Translations under genes and position numbers: made by a program
Assembly: GCA_944325505.1 (NCBI GenBank)
Contig: CALVAJ010000011.1
Span: 1 to 64,000, forward strand
Reading direction: 5' to 3'
Length of the DNA stretch: 64,000 nucleotides
Source of the DNA: an uncultured Bacteroidales bacterium
GTDB taxonomy: Bacteria > Bacteroidota > Bacteroidia > Bacteroidales > UBA932
Notes under the pieces: model-generated
What the model saw: only the letters and a program-made list of their open reading frames with translations
Told to the model about the DNA's origin: nothing
Database searches by the model: none
In this document: one piece after another, positions 10,236 through 20,778 of the stretch
Layout: every line of letters begins with the position of its first letter
Numbering within the stretch: position 1 is the first letter of the stretch

Positions 10236-11243
10236 ATGGAATCCATCCGGCAAAACAGGAAAAAGGCAGCCCTCGCACTCTCGAGCGGAGGGCCGAGAGG
10301 GTTTGCATACATAGGGGCCATCGAAGAGCTCGAAAGCAGGGGCTATGAGATAACATCGATAGCCGGCACATCCATAGGTTCGCTCGTAGGAGGCATATAT
10401 GCCGCAGGCAGGCTCCGGGAAGTAAAGCACTGGCTTTTCTCCCTGGACGCATGGAAAGTGTTCTCCCTGATGGACATATCCGTCAGCATGAACCATCTCG
10501 TAAAGGGGGACAAAGTCATCGAGGCCCTTAAGGAAATCGTCCCTGACACGAATATCGAAGACCTGAGAATACCGTACAGGGCCGTGGCCACCGATTTCTA
10601 TACCGGAGAGGAAGTGGTTTTCGACAGGGGCAACCTGTTCCAGGCCATCAGGGCTTCCATTTCCATCCCTTCGCTTTTCCGGCCGGTGAAGGCAGGCACA
10701 CGCACGCTTATCGACGGGGGAATCGCCAACACCATGCCGCTGAACAGGGTGCCGAGAACCCCGGGTGACATCCTCATAGGGTTCGATGTCAATGATGTGG
10801 ACGTGGACAAGGTCAGGGCAATAATACTTGAAGATGCCGAAGCGGAAGCCAGGAAGGAGCAGGAGGACAAGGCGCGCAGCGAAAAGACACGGGCCGTCAT
10901 ACATGCGGTCAGGCACAACGACACGATGACAATACTGGAGAAGCTCCGGCTTGCCAGGATGCAGGGGCAGGAGGTTGTCAGGCATGTCTTCGAGAGCGAG
11001 GAAAAGCAGCCTGAACTATTCAGCGAGGAGTCCAACTATTATAAGGTACTGGGCCGCACATTCAGCCTGATGAACCACACGATAGCGAAAATGGGCATAG
11101 CGCTGACCCCTCCGGACATACTTGTGAGCATGCCTTTCGACGAATTCGGGGCCATAGCGGACTACGCCCATGCAGAGGAAATTTCCGAAAGGGGACGGCA
11201 GCTGATGAAGGATGCGCTTGACCGTTACGAAAACAGGGAGTAA
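10236..11243 (+). CDS. Patatin-like phospholipase (RssA/NTE type)
   Basis: A 335-residue protein with the patatin catalytic features: oxyanion-hole stretch SSGGPRGF (about 16-23), nucleophile elbow GTSIG with Ser46, and the DGG motif with the catalytic Asp near residue 160 (TLIDGGIANTMPL). No signal peptide or membrane span is seen, so it is probably cytoplasmic. The family hydrolyses acyl esters of phospholipids or lysophospholipids; the physiological substrate here is unknown. After the catalytic domain there is a charged, helical C-terminal part (about 200-335). A 17-bp perfect hairpin follows 24 bp after the stop, so the gene is likely monocistronic. Confidence 0.9.
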   Translation: MESIRQNRKKAALALSSGGPRGFAYIGAIEELESRGYEITSIAGTSIGSLVGGIYAAGRLREVKHWLFSLDAWKVFSLMDISVSMNHLVKGDKVIEALKEIVPDTNIEDLRIPYRAVATDFYTGEEVVFDRGNLFQAIRASISIPSLFRPVKAGTRTLIDGGIANTMPLNRVPRTPGDILIGFDVNDVDVDKVRAIILEDAEAEARKEQEDKARSEKTRAVIHAVRHNDTMTILEKLRLARMQGQEVVRHVFESEEKQPELFSEESNYYKVLGRTFSLMNHTIAKMGIALTPPDILVSMPFDEFGAIADYAHAEEISERGRQLMKDALDRYENRE

Positions 11244-11267
11244 GAACCACCCGGCAGGAAGATGCAG

Positions 11268-11316
11268 TTATAATCCGCGGAATCGTCAAATTTTTCATAG
11301 ATTCCGCGGATTATAA
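11268..11316. terminator. Long perfect hairpin after the patatin gene
   Basis: A 17-bp perfect inverted repeat (11268-11284 with 11300-11316, arm core TCCGCGGA) encloses a 15-base loop and is followed on the plus strand by TTTT. The position, 24 bp after the patatin stop, fits an intrinsic terminator. The perfectly matched arm is longer than usual, so a dyad binding site is a less likely alternative. Confidence 0.7.
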
Positions 11317-11378
11317 TTTTAGAAATACCGGATTACCCCATTCGTTCCGCCCGGCAGAAATGACTTCCGGTTTTTTCT

Positions 11379-11386
11379 TATCTTTG
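11379..11386 (+). promoter_or_regulatory. Putative -7 element of the MATE gene
   Basis: TATCTTTG matches the Bacteroidota -7 consensus TAnnTTTG and lies 21 bases before the MATE start codon. No convincing -33 TTTG is present about 20 bases upstream, so the promoter is inferred from the -7 element and position only. Confidence 0.5.
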
Positions 11387-11407
11387 CACCCTCAAAAACA
11401 GCTGTGA

Positions 11408-12778
11408 ATGGCGGAATCGGGGAATGCATATGAAGAACGGCTCGGTACGGACAGGATGCTACCGCTGGTGCTGAGAATGGCTATGCCGGCCGTAGCGGCC
11501 CAGGTGGTCAACCTGCTGTATAATATAGTAGACCGGATATATATCGGCCATATTCCAGGCATAGGGACAGACGCTCTTGCCGGAGTCGGGGTCACCGGCT
11601 CGATCATCATCCTCATATCGGCGTTTTCCGCAATCGTAAGCGGAGGAGGCGCCCCGCTCGCCGCCATTGCCTTGGGACAGGGCAACAGGGACAGGGCAGA
11701 ACGCATACTCGGCAACGGGTTCGTCATGCTGCTCTTTTTCACCGCCGTGACTTCTATCCTGAGCTACATTTTCATGGAGCCTGTCCTGCTTTTTACCGGA
11801 GCATCGGAGAGCACCATAGGATATGCGACCGATTACCTTTCCATATATCTGGCCGGAACGGTTTTCGTCCAGATATCGGTCGGACTGAACACTTTCATCA
11901 ACACGCAGGGAAGACCGGGCATAGCGATGATGTCCACTCTCATAGGCGCCGCACTGAACATCATTCTGGACCCTGTATTCATTTTTGTCCTCGACATGGG
12001 AGTGAAGGGGGCCGCGATAGCGACAGTCATCTCGCAGGCCTGCAGCGCAGCATGGGTACTGGGATTCCTGTTCTCGAAAAAAGCATCCCTGAACCTGGAC
12101 AGGAAATACATGAAACCTGACAGGAAAATCATACTTTCCATTTTCGGTCTCGGCGTATCCCCTTTCATAATGGCCAGTACGGAAAGTCTCGTAGGGTTTG
12201 TCCTCAACACCAACCTGAAACATTTCGGAGACATATACGTGAGCGCCCTGGCAGTAATGCAGAGCGCAATGCAGATAGGAAGCGCACCGCTGACAGGATT
12301 CGCCCAGGGGTTCGTTCCGGTATCGAGCTATAATTTCGGGCACGGATATATGGACAGGGTCAGAAAATGCTTCAAGGTATCGGTCAGCATCATGTTCTCG
12401 TTCAATGCAGTACTAATGATTCTGATGATACTGTTCCCGCATGTGGTCGCCTCCGCATTCACGAATGATGCCGGGCTGATAGACTGCGTGGACAGGATGA
12501 TGCCGTATTTCCTTTCGGGAATGACGATATTCGGGCTTCAGAGAGCCTGCCAGAATACATTCATAGCCCTGGGCCAGGCAAGGATCTCGCTTTTCATCGC
12601 CCTGCTGAGGAAAGTCATACTTCTGGTCCCTCTCGCCATAATCCTTCCGAAGTTCTTGGGAGTGACCGGTGTTTTCGCCGCGGAAAGCATTGCGGATGCC
12701 ATTGCCGCTATCTGCTGTACGGCAATCTTCATCGTATCATTTCCGAAAATACTGAGAAAAGCCGCAGTACGGCAATGA
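11408..12778 (+). CDS. MATE-family multidrug/cation exporter
   Basis: A 456-residue integral membrane protein with about 12 hydrophobic spans in two related halves, as in MATE antiporters. Diagnostic stretches are LVLRMAMPAVAAQVVNLLYNIVDRIYIGHIPGIG near the N-terminus, INTQGRPGIAMMSTLIGAALNIILDPVFIF in the middle and GFAQGFVPVSSYNFGHG in the second half. It would export cationic drugs or metabolites in exchange for Na+ or H+ at the inner membrane; the substrate is not predictable. The start at 11408 follows a -7 promoter motif. The 3' end is convergent with the YhhN-family gene, with 8 bp between the stops. Confidence 0.93.
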   Translation: MAESGNAYEERLGTDRMLPLVLRMAMPAVAAQVVNLLYNIVDRIYIGHIPGIGTDALAGVGVTGSIIILISAFSAIVSGGGAPLAAIALGQGNRDRAERILGNGFVMLLFFTAVTSILSYIFMEPVLLFTGASESTIGYATDYLSIYLAGTVFVQISVGLNTFINTQGRPGIAMMSTLIGAALNIILDPVFIFVLDMGVKGAAIATVISQACSAAWVLGFLFSKKASLNLDRKYMKPDRKIILSIFGLGVSPFIMASTESLVGFVLNTNLKHFGDIYVSALAVMQSAMQIGSAPLTGFAQGFVPVSSYNFGHGYMDRVRKCFKVSVSIMFSFNAVLMILMILFPHVVASAFTNDAGLIDCVDRMMPYFLSGMTIFGLQRACQNTFIALGQARISLFIALLRKVILLVPLAIILPKFLGVTGVFAAESIADAIAAICCTAIFIVSFPKILRKAAVRQ

Positions 12779-12786
12779 GACAGGTA

Positions 12787-13518
12787 TCAGTCCTCCATGA
12801 TTTTCCCGGAAAATCTCTTTTCTCCCGTTTTCAGTCTGTCGTAGACCAGTTTCAGTCTGGATGCCCTGAGGAAAAGGCATATCTGCCCCAGGTAGTAGGG
12901 AACCATGATAAGATATCTTTCATGTTCAAGAGGCTCAACGAACCTGTTCCATGCCAGCACCAGGTCTGAAAAAACGAACAGGCAGGCTCCTGCGGCATAC
13001 AGACGGCTGCGCTGCAGAAGCGCCATGAACAGCATCATCGCAATGACCAGGGCATAGAAGACGACTCCCGACCTTACTGCTCCAGACGGAGCTTCCGGTA
13101 CAATCCTGACCATGGCGAAAACTACCAGCATCATGATAAGCAGTATAAGTAGGACCGCATAGGCAAGCCTGCGCGATTTACGGGTCTTGCCTTGCGCGGA
13201 AGCATTCCTGTTACGCCATATATACCTGCGGACAAAGAATATTATCATGAACAGATGCGCCGCGGCAAAACACTCCATCTGCACCATGAAGTTTCCCGAT
13301 GCTCCGGCCAAATCTCCGAGTGCGGAAGCGAACATGGCAAAACTCATCGGCCAGGGCAGCAGCCACAGGGAGAATCCGGCAAGAAGCCAGAGCGGAAATG
13401 AAATTTTATAAGGAATGTCTACAGGGACGAAGTATACAATGGCCAGCACGGTAAACAAGGCCGTCGCTACTGCGGCAAGCCTGACCTTTTTCTCTTCCGT
13501 AATATCGCTTCCGAACAT
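12787..13518 (-). CDS. Lysoplasmalogenase-like membrane protein (YhhN/TMEM86 family)
   Basis: A 243-residue protein with about 7-8 membrane spans and the YhhN-family pattern: KISFPLWLLAGFSLWL, then MSFAMFASALGDLAGA, then MECFAAAHLFMIIFFVRRY. Characterised relatives hydrolyse the vinyl-ether bond of lysoplasmalogens; whether this bacterium makes plasmalogens is not shown by the window. A charged spacer (NRNASAQGKTRKSRR) sits between spans 4 and 5. The gene is separated from atpG by the atp terminator and converges with the MATE gene. Confidence 0.8.
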   Translation of the reverse strand: MFGSDITEEKKVRLAAVATALFTVLAIVYFVPVDIPYKISFPLWLLAGFSLWLLPWPMSFAMFASALGDLAGASGNFMVQMECFAAAHLFMIIFFVRRYIWRNRNASAQGKTRKSRRLAYAVLLILLIMMLVVFAMVRIVPEAPSGAVRSGVVFYALVIAMMLFMALLQRSRLYAAGACLFVFSDLVLAWNRFVEPLEHERYLIMVPYYLGQICLFLRASRLKLVYDRLKTGEKRFSGKIMED

Positions 13519-13629
13519 ATTTCAAGGAATTTTCCTCTAAGATAACGTTTTTTTAGTTTTTTGGCACAATGTTGGCAATATGATTGTCCGGATTTAGTTA
13601 AACATAAATATTGATTCGAAACAAGTTAT

Positions 13630-13665
13630 AAAGAGGAACCCGGTCGCGAGATCCGGTTCCTCTTT
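13630..13665. terminator. Terminator at the end of the atp operon
   Basis: An 11-bp inverted repeat (AAAGAGGAACC at 13630-13640 with GGTTCCTCTTT at 13655-13665), extendable by GG/CC with one bulged base, lies 22 bp beyond the atpG stop in the direction of atp transcription. It ends in a short T-rich run on the minus strand. It separates the atp operon from the downstream YhhN-family gene. Confidence 0.75.
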
Positions 13666-13686
13666 CTTCTATTGCCGGCTTATCAA

Positions 13687-14580
13687 TCAAGCCATTGTCC
13701 CGCCTGCCATATCGAGAAGTTCATCTGTAATGGACTGCTGCCGCTGCTTGTTGAACTGTCTGGTGAGGTCATGAATAAGTTCTTTCCCATTGTCTGTCGC
13801 GATCTGCATAGCTACGGTACGGGCGGAGTGCTCTGCCGCATTGGCATCCAGCAGGACAGCGTAAACCTTAAGTCTGAGGGTTTTCGGAAGAAGCGCATCG
13901 AGGACTGTACGCTTGTCTGGCTCGATGATATAGTCATATGCCGGCTCCGGAGCATCGCTGACGAATGAAGCACTGTCCTGCCCCTGCCTGTCCAGACTCA
14001 CAGGCAGATATGTCTCTCTGACGGGAATCTGGACAGAGGCAGACTTACAGTGATTGTAGACAAGTTCCACCATGTCGACCTGCCTGGCGGTGAACAGGTC
14101 CATAAGTCCGGCAGCCAGCTCCGATGCTTCTGCATACGAAGGTTTGTCAGCCATATGGGAGTAATCCCCCTGTGCCTGCAGCCCCATCTTCCTTACGGCC
14201 TCCGCCATCTTGCGGCCTACAGGGAATATATAGAAATCCTCAGCCGACAGCCCGCTGTCCATATACTGACTGACAGTATCCCTGAAATGCTTTATGGCTA
14301 TAGAATTGAACCCTCCGCAAAGGGACGAGTTGGAAGAAAAGGCCACTATGGCCACCTTTTTAACAGGCCGCCGTGCGATATAGCTCTCTCCTGCAGATGC
14401 GTCTTCTGTCAGGAGATCCGCCAGGATACGGTGCATCTGCTGCTCGTACGGGAGCAGATTCCCTATCGCGTTCTGCGCCTTGCGGAGCTTTGAAGACGCC
14501 ACCATCTTCATGGCGGAGGTTATCTTCAAAGTACCGTTGACGGAGTTTATCCTGCTTTTTATTTCCTTTAATGATGCCAT
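13687..14580 (-). CDS. atpG: ATP synthase F1 gamma subunit
   Basis: A 297-residue central-stalk subunit. The N-terminus MASLKEIKSRINSVNGTLKITSAMKMVASSKLRKAQ and the C-terminus RQFNKQRQQSITDELLDMAGG are the two coiled-coil helices of gamma, and the Rossmann-like middle domain lies between. It rotates inside the alpha3beta3 head and links it to the c-ring. It is the last gene of the operon, 4 bp after atpA, and is followed by an intrinsic terminator. Confidence 0.97.
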   Translation of the reverse strand: MASLKEIKSRINSVNGTLKITSAMKMVASSKLRKAQNAIGNLLPYEQQMHRILADLLTEDASAGESYIARRPVKKVAIVAFSSNSSLCGGFNSIAIKHFRDTVSQYMDSGLSAEDFYIFPVGRKMAEAVRKMGLQAQGDYSHMADKPSYAEASELAAGLMDLFTARQVDMVELVYNHCKSASVQIPVRETYLPVSLDRQGQDSASFVSDAPEPAYDYIIEPDKRTVLDALLPKTLRLKVYAVLLDANAAEHSARTVAMQIATDNGKELIHDLTRQFNKQRQQSITDELLDMAGGTMA

Positions 14581-14584
14581 TTCC

Positions 14585-16171
14585 TTACTCTCTGAAAGCG
14601 AGCGCCGTAGCGGCAGCCTCCTGTTCTATTGTCCTTTCTATCGAGCTGTCTATCGTGCCCGCCGCGAGCGGTGCGAGCACATCAGCCTCATGAGAAGCAT
14701 GCATCCTGTCAAGGAAAGCCGTCTGGAAATCGCGGACCTTGTCCAGCGGAATATCGCGCATCAGCCCGTGTGTCCCACAATAGAGAATAGCCACCTGATC
14801 CCCTACCGGCATAGGGGAATACTGCGGCTGGACAAGAAGACTGTTGTTCTTTCTTCCCTTGTCTATGGCCATTGCCGTTACCGGATCCATATCGCTGCTA
14901 AACTTGGAGAATGACTCCAGTTCACGGTACTGCGCCTGGTCTATCTTCAGCGTACCGGCTACTTTCTTCATGCTTTTTATCTGGGCGCTGCCCCCGACAC
15001 GGGACACCGATATGCCGACATTGATGGCAGGACGGAATCCCTGGTTGAAAAGGTCCGTTTCCAGAAATATCTGGCCGTCGGTAATGGATATGACATTGGT
15101 AGGGATATATGCGGACACGTCTCCTGCCTGCGTTTCGATGATAGGAAGCGCCGTGAGCGAGCCGCCGCATTTCACTTTGCCTTTCATGCTTTCCGGAAGG
15201 TCGTTCATCTGCTCTGCAACTTCCTGCTGGTCTATGATTTTTGCAGCCCGTTCAAGGAGTCTTGAATGCAGGTAGAAAATATCACCCGGATAAGCTTCCC
15301 TTCCTGACGGGCGGCGCAATATAAGAGATACCTCCCTGTATGCCACAGCCTGCTTGGAAAGGTCATCATACACTACCAGCGCATGCCGTCCGGTATCCCT
15401 GAAGTACTCGCCGATTGCGGCACCAGCAAACGGGGCGAAATACTGGAGGGCTGCAGGATCAGCCGCCGTTGCCGCTACCACAACGGTATAGTCCATCGCA
15501 CCTTTCTCGCGCAAGGTATTCACTATATTTGCCACCGTGGACCCTTTCTGCCCGACGGCAACATATATGCAATATACCGGATCGCCTGCCAGATAATTCT
15601 CCCTCTGGTTTATGATTGTATCGATGGCTATCGCCGTCTTTCCCGTCTGACGGTCGCCGATGATAAGCTCTCTCTGCCCCCTTCCGATAGGAATCATCGC
15701 ATCAATGGACTTGATGCCGGTCTGCAAAGGTTCCGTTACCGGCTGGCGGAATATCACTCCTGGAGCCTTTCTCTCCAGTGGCATCTCCGTCAGTTCCCCT
15801 CCGATTTTGCCGCGGCCGTCCAGAGGGACTCCAAGCGGGTCGACCACACGGCCGAGCATTCCTTCCCCGACATCGATGGAAGCGATACGGCCTGTCCGGC
15901 GGACTGTCATGCCTTCCTTAATCTGGTCCGTAGGTCCGAGCAGAACCGCTCCTACATTATCCTCTTCCAGGTTCATTACTACGGCCTTGATACCGTTCTC
16001 AAACTCAAGAAGTTCGTTGGCTTCGGCATTGAGAAGTCCGTAAATGCGCACTACACCGTCGCTTACCTGCAGCACCTCTCCCACTTCTTCAAACCTGAGG
16101 GATGTGTCTATGTCTTTCAGCTGCCGTAGCAGCACGTCTGAAATTTCACTTGGTTTTATATTCTGAGGCAT
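14585..16171 (-). CDS. atpA: ATP synthase F1 alpha subunit
   Basis: A 528-residue, full-length protein with the Walker A motif GDRQTGKTA, the alpha-specific segment [20 protein letters not shown] carrying the arginine finger region, and the N-terminal [13 protein letters not shown]. It is a non-catalytic nucleotide-binding subunit of F1. It is translated between atpH and atpG; a repeat element occupies the 69-bp gap after atpH. Confidence 0.98.
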   Translation of the reverse strand: MPQNIKPSEISDVLLRQLKDIDTSLRFEEVGEVLQVSDGVVRIYGLLNAEANELLEFENGIKAVVMNLEEDNVGAVLLGPTDQIKEGMTVRRTGRIASIDVGEGMLGRVVDPLGVPLDGRGKIGGELTEMPLERKAPGVIFRQPVTEPLQTGIKSIDAMIPIGRGQRELIIGDRQTGKTAIAIDTIINQRENYLAGDPVYCIYVAVGQKGSTVANIVNTLREKGAMDYTVVVAATAADPAALQYFAPFAGAAIGEYFRDTGRHALVVYDDLSKQAVAYREVSLILRRPSGREAYPGDIFYLHSRLLERAAKIIDQQEVAEQMNDLPESMKGKVKCGGSLTALPIIETQAGDVSAYIPTNVISITDGQIFLETDLFNQGFRPAINVGISVSRVGGSAQIKSMKKVAGTLKIDQAQYRELESFSKFSSDMDPVTAMAIDKGRKNNSLLVQPQYSPMPVGDQVAILYCGTHGLMRDIPLDKVRDFQTAFLDRMHASHEADVLAPLAAGTIDSSIERTIEQEAAATALAFRE

Positions 16172-16196
16172 ATTGTATTTCTATTATATTTATATA

Positions 16197-16235
16197 CAGA
16201 TCCTTCGGCACGCTTCGTCCGCTCGGGATGACAGT
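16197..16235 (-). repeat. REP-like repeat half, atpH-atpA intergenic copy
   Basis: Read on the minus strand this begins ACTGTCATCCCGAGCG, the same 16 bases found at the bioC-bioD repeat (plus strand 29898-29913), and ends CCGAAGGATCTG. It fills most of the atpH-atpA gap inside a highly expressed operon. It is one member of a dispersed short palindromic family in this window. Confidence 0.65.
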
Positions 16236-16240
16236 CGCGG

Positions 16241-16798
16241 TCAGACGATCCGGCGGTTCTTTTCAATGAACTGGCGGCGGACCGATTTGAGCTGGGAAGC
16301 TGTACTTGCATCCAGCCTGTAACCGTCGATTTCAAATATGAATCCTCCGATTATTTCCGGATCCACCCTGTGCTCGAATATCACGGTATCACCGTGCCTG
16401 CGCCTGACTTCAGAGGCCAGACGCTCCTCAAGCTCGGGTGCAGGCACAGCCGTTATCAGACGGCTGACCTTTATCCTGTGCGCTTCCCTGTACTGGGAAA
16501 TGAACGAATATAAAATAAAGCGCAGAATTCTGGTCCTGCGGTTCTTCATGACCAGACGGATGAAACGGCTGAGTTCTTCCGCCATCTCCTCCCCGCCGAG
16601 AGCCGATTCCAGAAGGCTGAATTTCCGGGAGTCCGGAACAGCCGTCGGGTTGTCTATCAGGGCCCTGAGTTCAGGGACGGCCGACAGGCTGTTGCTGAGC
16701 GTCAGTACCTGTCCGTAGACCTTCTCTCCGTTTCCGGTTTCGGTCACGAACTTCATAAGGGCTGAAGCGTATCTGTATGAAACCAAACCTGTATTCAT
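16241..16798 (-). CDS. atpH: ATP synthase F1 delta subunit
   Basis: A 185-residue OSCP/delta protein: N-terminal helical domain (VSYRYASALMKFVTETGNGEKVYGQ), FIRLVMKNRRTRILRFILYSFI in the middle, and the beta C-terminal part VDPEIIGGFIFEIDGYRLDASTASQLKSVRRQF, the family signature. It joins the peripheral stalk (atpF) to the F1 head. It starts 15 bp after the atpF stop. Confidence 0.96.
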   Translation of the reverse strand: MNTGLVSYRYASALMKFVTETGNGEKVYGQVLTLSNSLSAVPELRALIDNPTAVPDSRKFSLLESALGGEEMAEELSRFIRLVMKNRRTRILRFILYSFISQYREAHRIKVSRLITAVPAPELEERLASEVRRRHGDTVIFEHRVDPEIIGGFIFEIDGYRLDASTASQLKSVRRQFIEKNRRIV

Positions 16799-16813
16799 GT
16801 CCAGTCTGCCTTA

Positions 16814-17326
16814 TCAGTTCTTCCTTGAAGGATCCAGTTTCGAGGCCTCTTCGACCATCTTCTCTATCAGGGACATCTGTTCCTTGTCGGCGGAAAGGTC
16901 CTTACGGATCACTTTCTCGGCAACTCCGACAGAAAGCATCGCCACCTGGCTGCGTATTTCGCTCAAGGCACTCTCTTTCTCCGCCTGGATCTGTGTCCTG
17001 GCCTCCGCAAGGAGTTTCGCAGCCTCGTCACGAGCCTGGTCCTGGGCCTGTCTGATTATATTGTTCCTGGCTTCTGCCGCTTCTTTCAGTATCCTGTTCT
17101 GCTCGGCACGCGCCTCTGCGATCATGCGGTCCTGTTCTTTTGCCATCCCGGCCATCTTCTCGTCCGCCTCTTTGGCAAGCTGCAGGGAATGGCCGATATA
17201 GTCCTTGCGCTTCTCTACCATGGAGGTGATTACCGGGAAGCCCCATTTCGCGAGCACGAAAAACACGACCGCGAAAATGATCACCATCCAGAAAAGAAGA
17301 CCGCTGTCAGGCATCAACAATGACAT
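16814..17326 (-). CDS. atpF: ATP synthase Fo b subunit
   Basis: A 170-residue protein with a single N-terminal membrane span (LLFWMVIIFAVVFFVLAKWGFPVI), then a long charged coiled coil rich in Ala, Glu and Arg (KEADEKMAGMAKEQDRMIAEARAE) that forms the peripheral stalk. The length is typical. It lies 16 bp after atpE. Confidence 0.96.
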   Translation of the reverse strand: MSLLMPDSGLLFWMVIIFAVVFFVLAKWGFPVITSMVEKRKDYIGHSLQLAKEADEKMAGMAKEQDRMIAEARAEQNRILKEAAEARNNIIRQAQDQARDEAAKLLAEARTQIQAEKESALSEIRSQVAMLSVGVAEKVIRKDLSADKEQMSLIEKMVEEASKLDPSRKN

Positions 17327-17342
17327 TTCCCGCCTCCCTTAT

Positions 17343-17636
<294 letters not shown>

Positions 17637-17646
17637 TTAATTTTAA

Positions 17647-17695
17647 CAGATCCTTCGGCTTCGCCCTTCGGGCTCAGTTCAGGACGACGGTACAG
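17647..17695 (-). repeat. REP-like repeat, atpB-atpE intergenic copy
   Basis: This copy lies directly against the atpB stop codon. On the minus strand it reads GTCGTCCTGAACTGAGCCCG and continues to CCGAAGGATCTG, sharing its end with the atpH-atpA copy and containing a self-complementary GCCCGAAGGGC. Its position between atpB and atpE could influence relative expression of the c subunit, which is needed in excess; that role is an inference. Confidence 0.6.
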
Positions 17696-18784
17696 TCATT
17701 CCGTTTCGGGCTTTTCATGGGCAAGCCCTATGAATACGGCCGAAAGCATCGTAAACACGTATGCCTGGATAAATGCCACCAGAATCTCGAGGAAATCCAT
17801 GAATATGCCGAAAAATACGGCGACAACGGACATGGTCCCGTTGAGCGCAGGTCCAAGCTTTGCCGTAATGAAAATCACACAGACAAAACTGAGGATGACT
17901 GCATGGCCGGCCATTATATTGGCAAAAAGCCTGATCATCAAGGCAAACGGTTTGGTAAATATTCCGAAAACCTCCGTAAAGGGAATCAGCGGCACCGGAA
18001 CTTTCAGCCACCACGGCACATCAGGCCAGAACTTGTCCTTCCAATAGTGCCTGTTTGCGAACAGGTTGACAGCCAAGAAAGTGCATACTGCCAGGACTAA
18101 AGTGACGGCGATGTTGCCGGTGATATTGGCACCTCCCGGAAATATCGGGATGATACCCATGAGGTTGTTTATCAGAATAAAAAAGAATACTGTAAGAAGG
18201 TACGGGGCGAATCTGGCGTACTGGGATTCAGGGACAGAACCTCTGATGACATCCTCATCGATCATTTCGATTACCGGCTCCAGGAGTGCGGCGACTCCCG
18301 ACGGGGCTTCCTTCAGAGCGTCATGCCTGCGGTACCAGCGGGAACAGCACAGGATCAGTGCCACGAGGATCGCACTGTTGATCATAAGCCCGAGGACATT
18401 TTTAGTAATGGAAATGTCAAACGGCCTGACTTCGTTGCCCTCCGCGTCCTTCTCCACGATCTTCCCGTCATATTTCCCGCCTTCTGCAAAGTAGAACCCC
18501 TTGTAAGGCCCGTCTTCCAGCTTCGATGACAGGAAACAGTGCCATCCGCTGTCCTTGCTGCGGACTATGACCGGCAGGGGTATCGTCAGTTCCTTGTCCC
18601 CTATCCTGGTGATATGCCACTGGTAGGCATCCCCGATATGGCCGAATATGATGCCCTGGATGTCCAGCTGCGATTCACCGGAAGACTCCTCCGGAGCAAG
18701 TCCGCCGGTCTCATCGGCGGATGCCATGGCCGGCAGCAGCATCAGCGGCAGCACCAGTATTATTATATACTTTAACCGTTTCAT
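17696..18784 (-). CDS. atpB: ATP synthase Fo a subunit with N-terminal periplasmic extension
   Basis: A 362-residue protein starting at MKRLKYIIILVLPLMLLPAMASA, which looks like a cleavable signal peptide; an upstream start at 18811 would overlap atpC and is less likely. About 110 extra residues (QWHITRIGDKELTIPLPVI and following) precede the membrane part, as is usual for Bacteroidota a subunits. The proton-channel arginine is in PFALMIRLFANIMAGHAVI. It forms the stator half-channels beside the c-ring. It starts 11 bp after atpC. Confidence 0.95.
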   Translation of the reverse strand: MKRLKYIIILVLPLMLLPAMASADETGGLAPEESSGESQLDIQGIIFGHIGDAYQWHITRIGDKELTIPLPVIVRSKDSGWHCFLSSKLEDGPYKGFYFAEGGKYDGKIVEKDAEGNEVRPFDISITKNVLGLMINSAILVALILCCSRWYRRHDALKEAPSGVAALLEPVIEMIDEDVIRGSVPESQYARFAPYLLTVFFFILINNLMGIIPIFPGGANITGNIAVTLVLAVCTFLAVNLFANRHYWKDKFWPDVPWWLKVPVPLIPFTEVFGIFTKPFALMIRLFANIMAGHAVILSFVCVIFITAKLGPALNGTMSVVAVFFGIFMDFLEILVAFIQAYVFTMLSAVFIGLAHEKPETE

Positions 18785-18795
18785 TAAAACCTCTC

Positions 18796-19056
18796 CTATA
18801 TCTCTACACAAAGAGAGACGGTGTTGTCGTTCACTTCGACGAATCCGGACATGATATGAAGGGATTCCTTTTTTTCTCCTACGGTATATACGATGTCCCC
18901 CTCTCCCAAAGCAGCAATCAACGGGGCATGGTCATGCAATATGCAGAAACGTCCGCCGAGCCCTGGCAAGGACACGGAACTCACCATCTGTCCGAGTATC
19001 TGAGACTCGGGAGACGATATTTTGAGGAATATTCCACTTTTAATGCTGCTGTCCAT
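18796..19056 (-). CDS. atpC: ATP synthase F1 epsilon subunit, short form
   Basis: I chose the start MDSSIKSG at 19056 because an upstream ATG at 19113 overlaps atpD and adds 19 unrelated residues. The 86-residue product contains only the N-terminal beta-sandwich domain (FLKISSPESQILGQMVSSVSLPGLGGRFCILHDHAPLIAAL). The C-terminal helical hairpin that inhibits ATP hydrolysis in E. coli is absent, as is common in Bacteroidota. It couples gamma to the c-ring. Confidence 0.92.
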   Translation of the reverse strand: MDSSIKSGIFLKISSPESQILGQMVSSVSLPGLGGRFCILHDHAPLIAALGEGDIVYTVGEKKESLHIMSGFVEVNDNTVSLCVEI

Positions 19057-19078
19057 CCGGTTTCCTCCTTGAAAAGGA

Positions 19079-20704
<1,626 letters not shown>

Positions 20705-20778
20705 TCATTTTTTCACATCAGGCAGCCTCCCGAAGTCCGGTGTCCCCTCAGCCTGCTCTTGCCTACTGCTTGCTGCAA

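Noticed and set aside
11459..12343. Long minus-strand open frame opposite the MATE gene
   Set aside because: Antisense shadow; low-complexity product with no hydrophobic or family pattern, while the plus strand encodes an obvious 12-span transporter.
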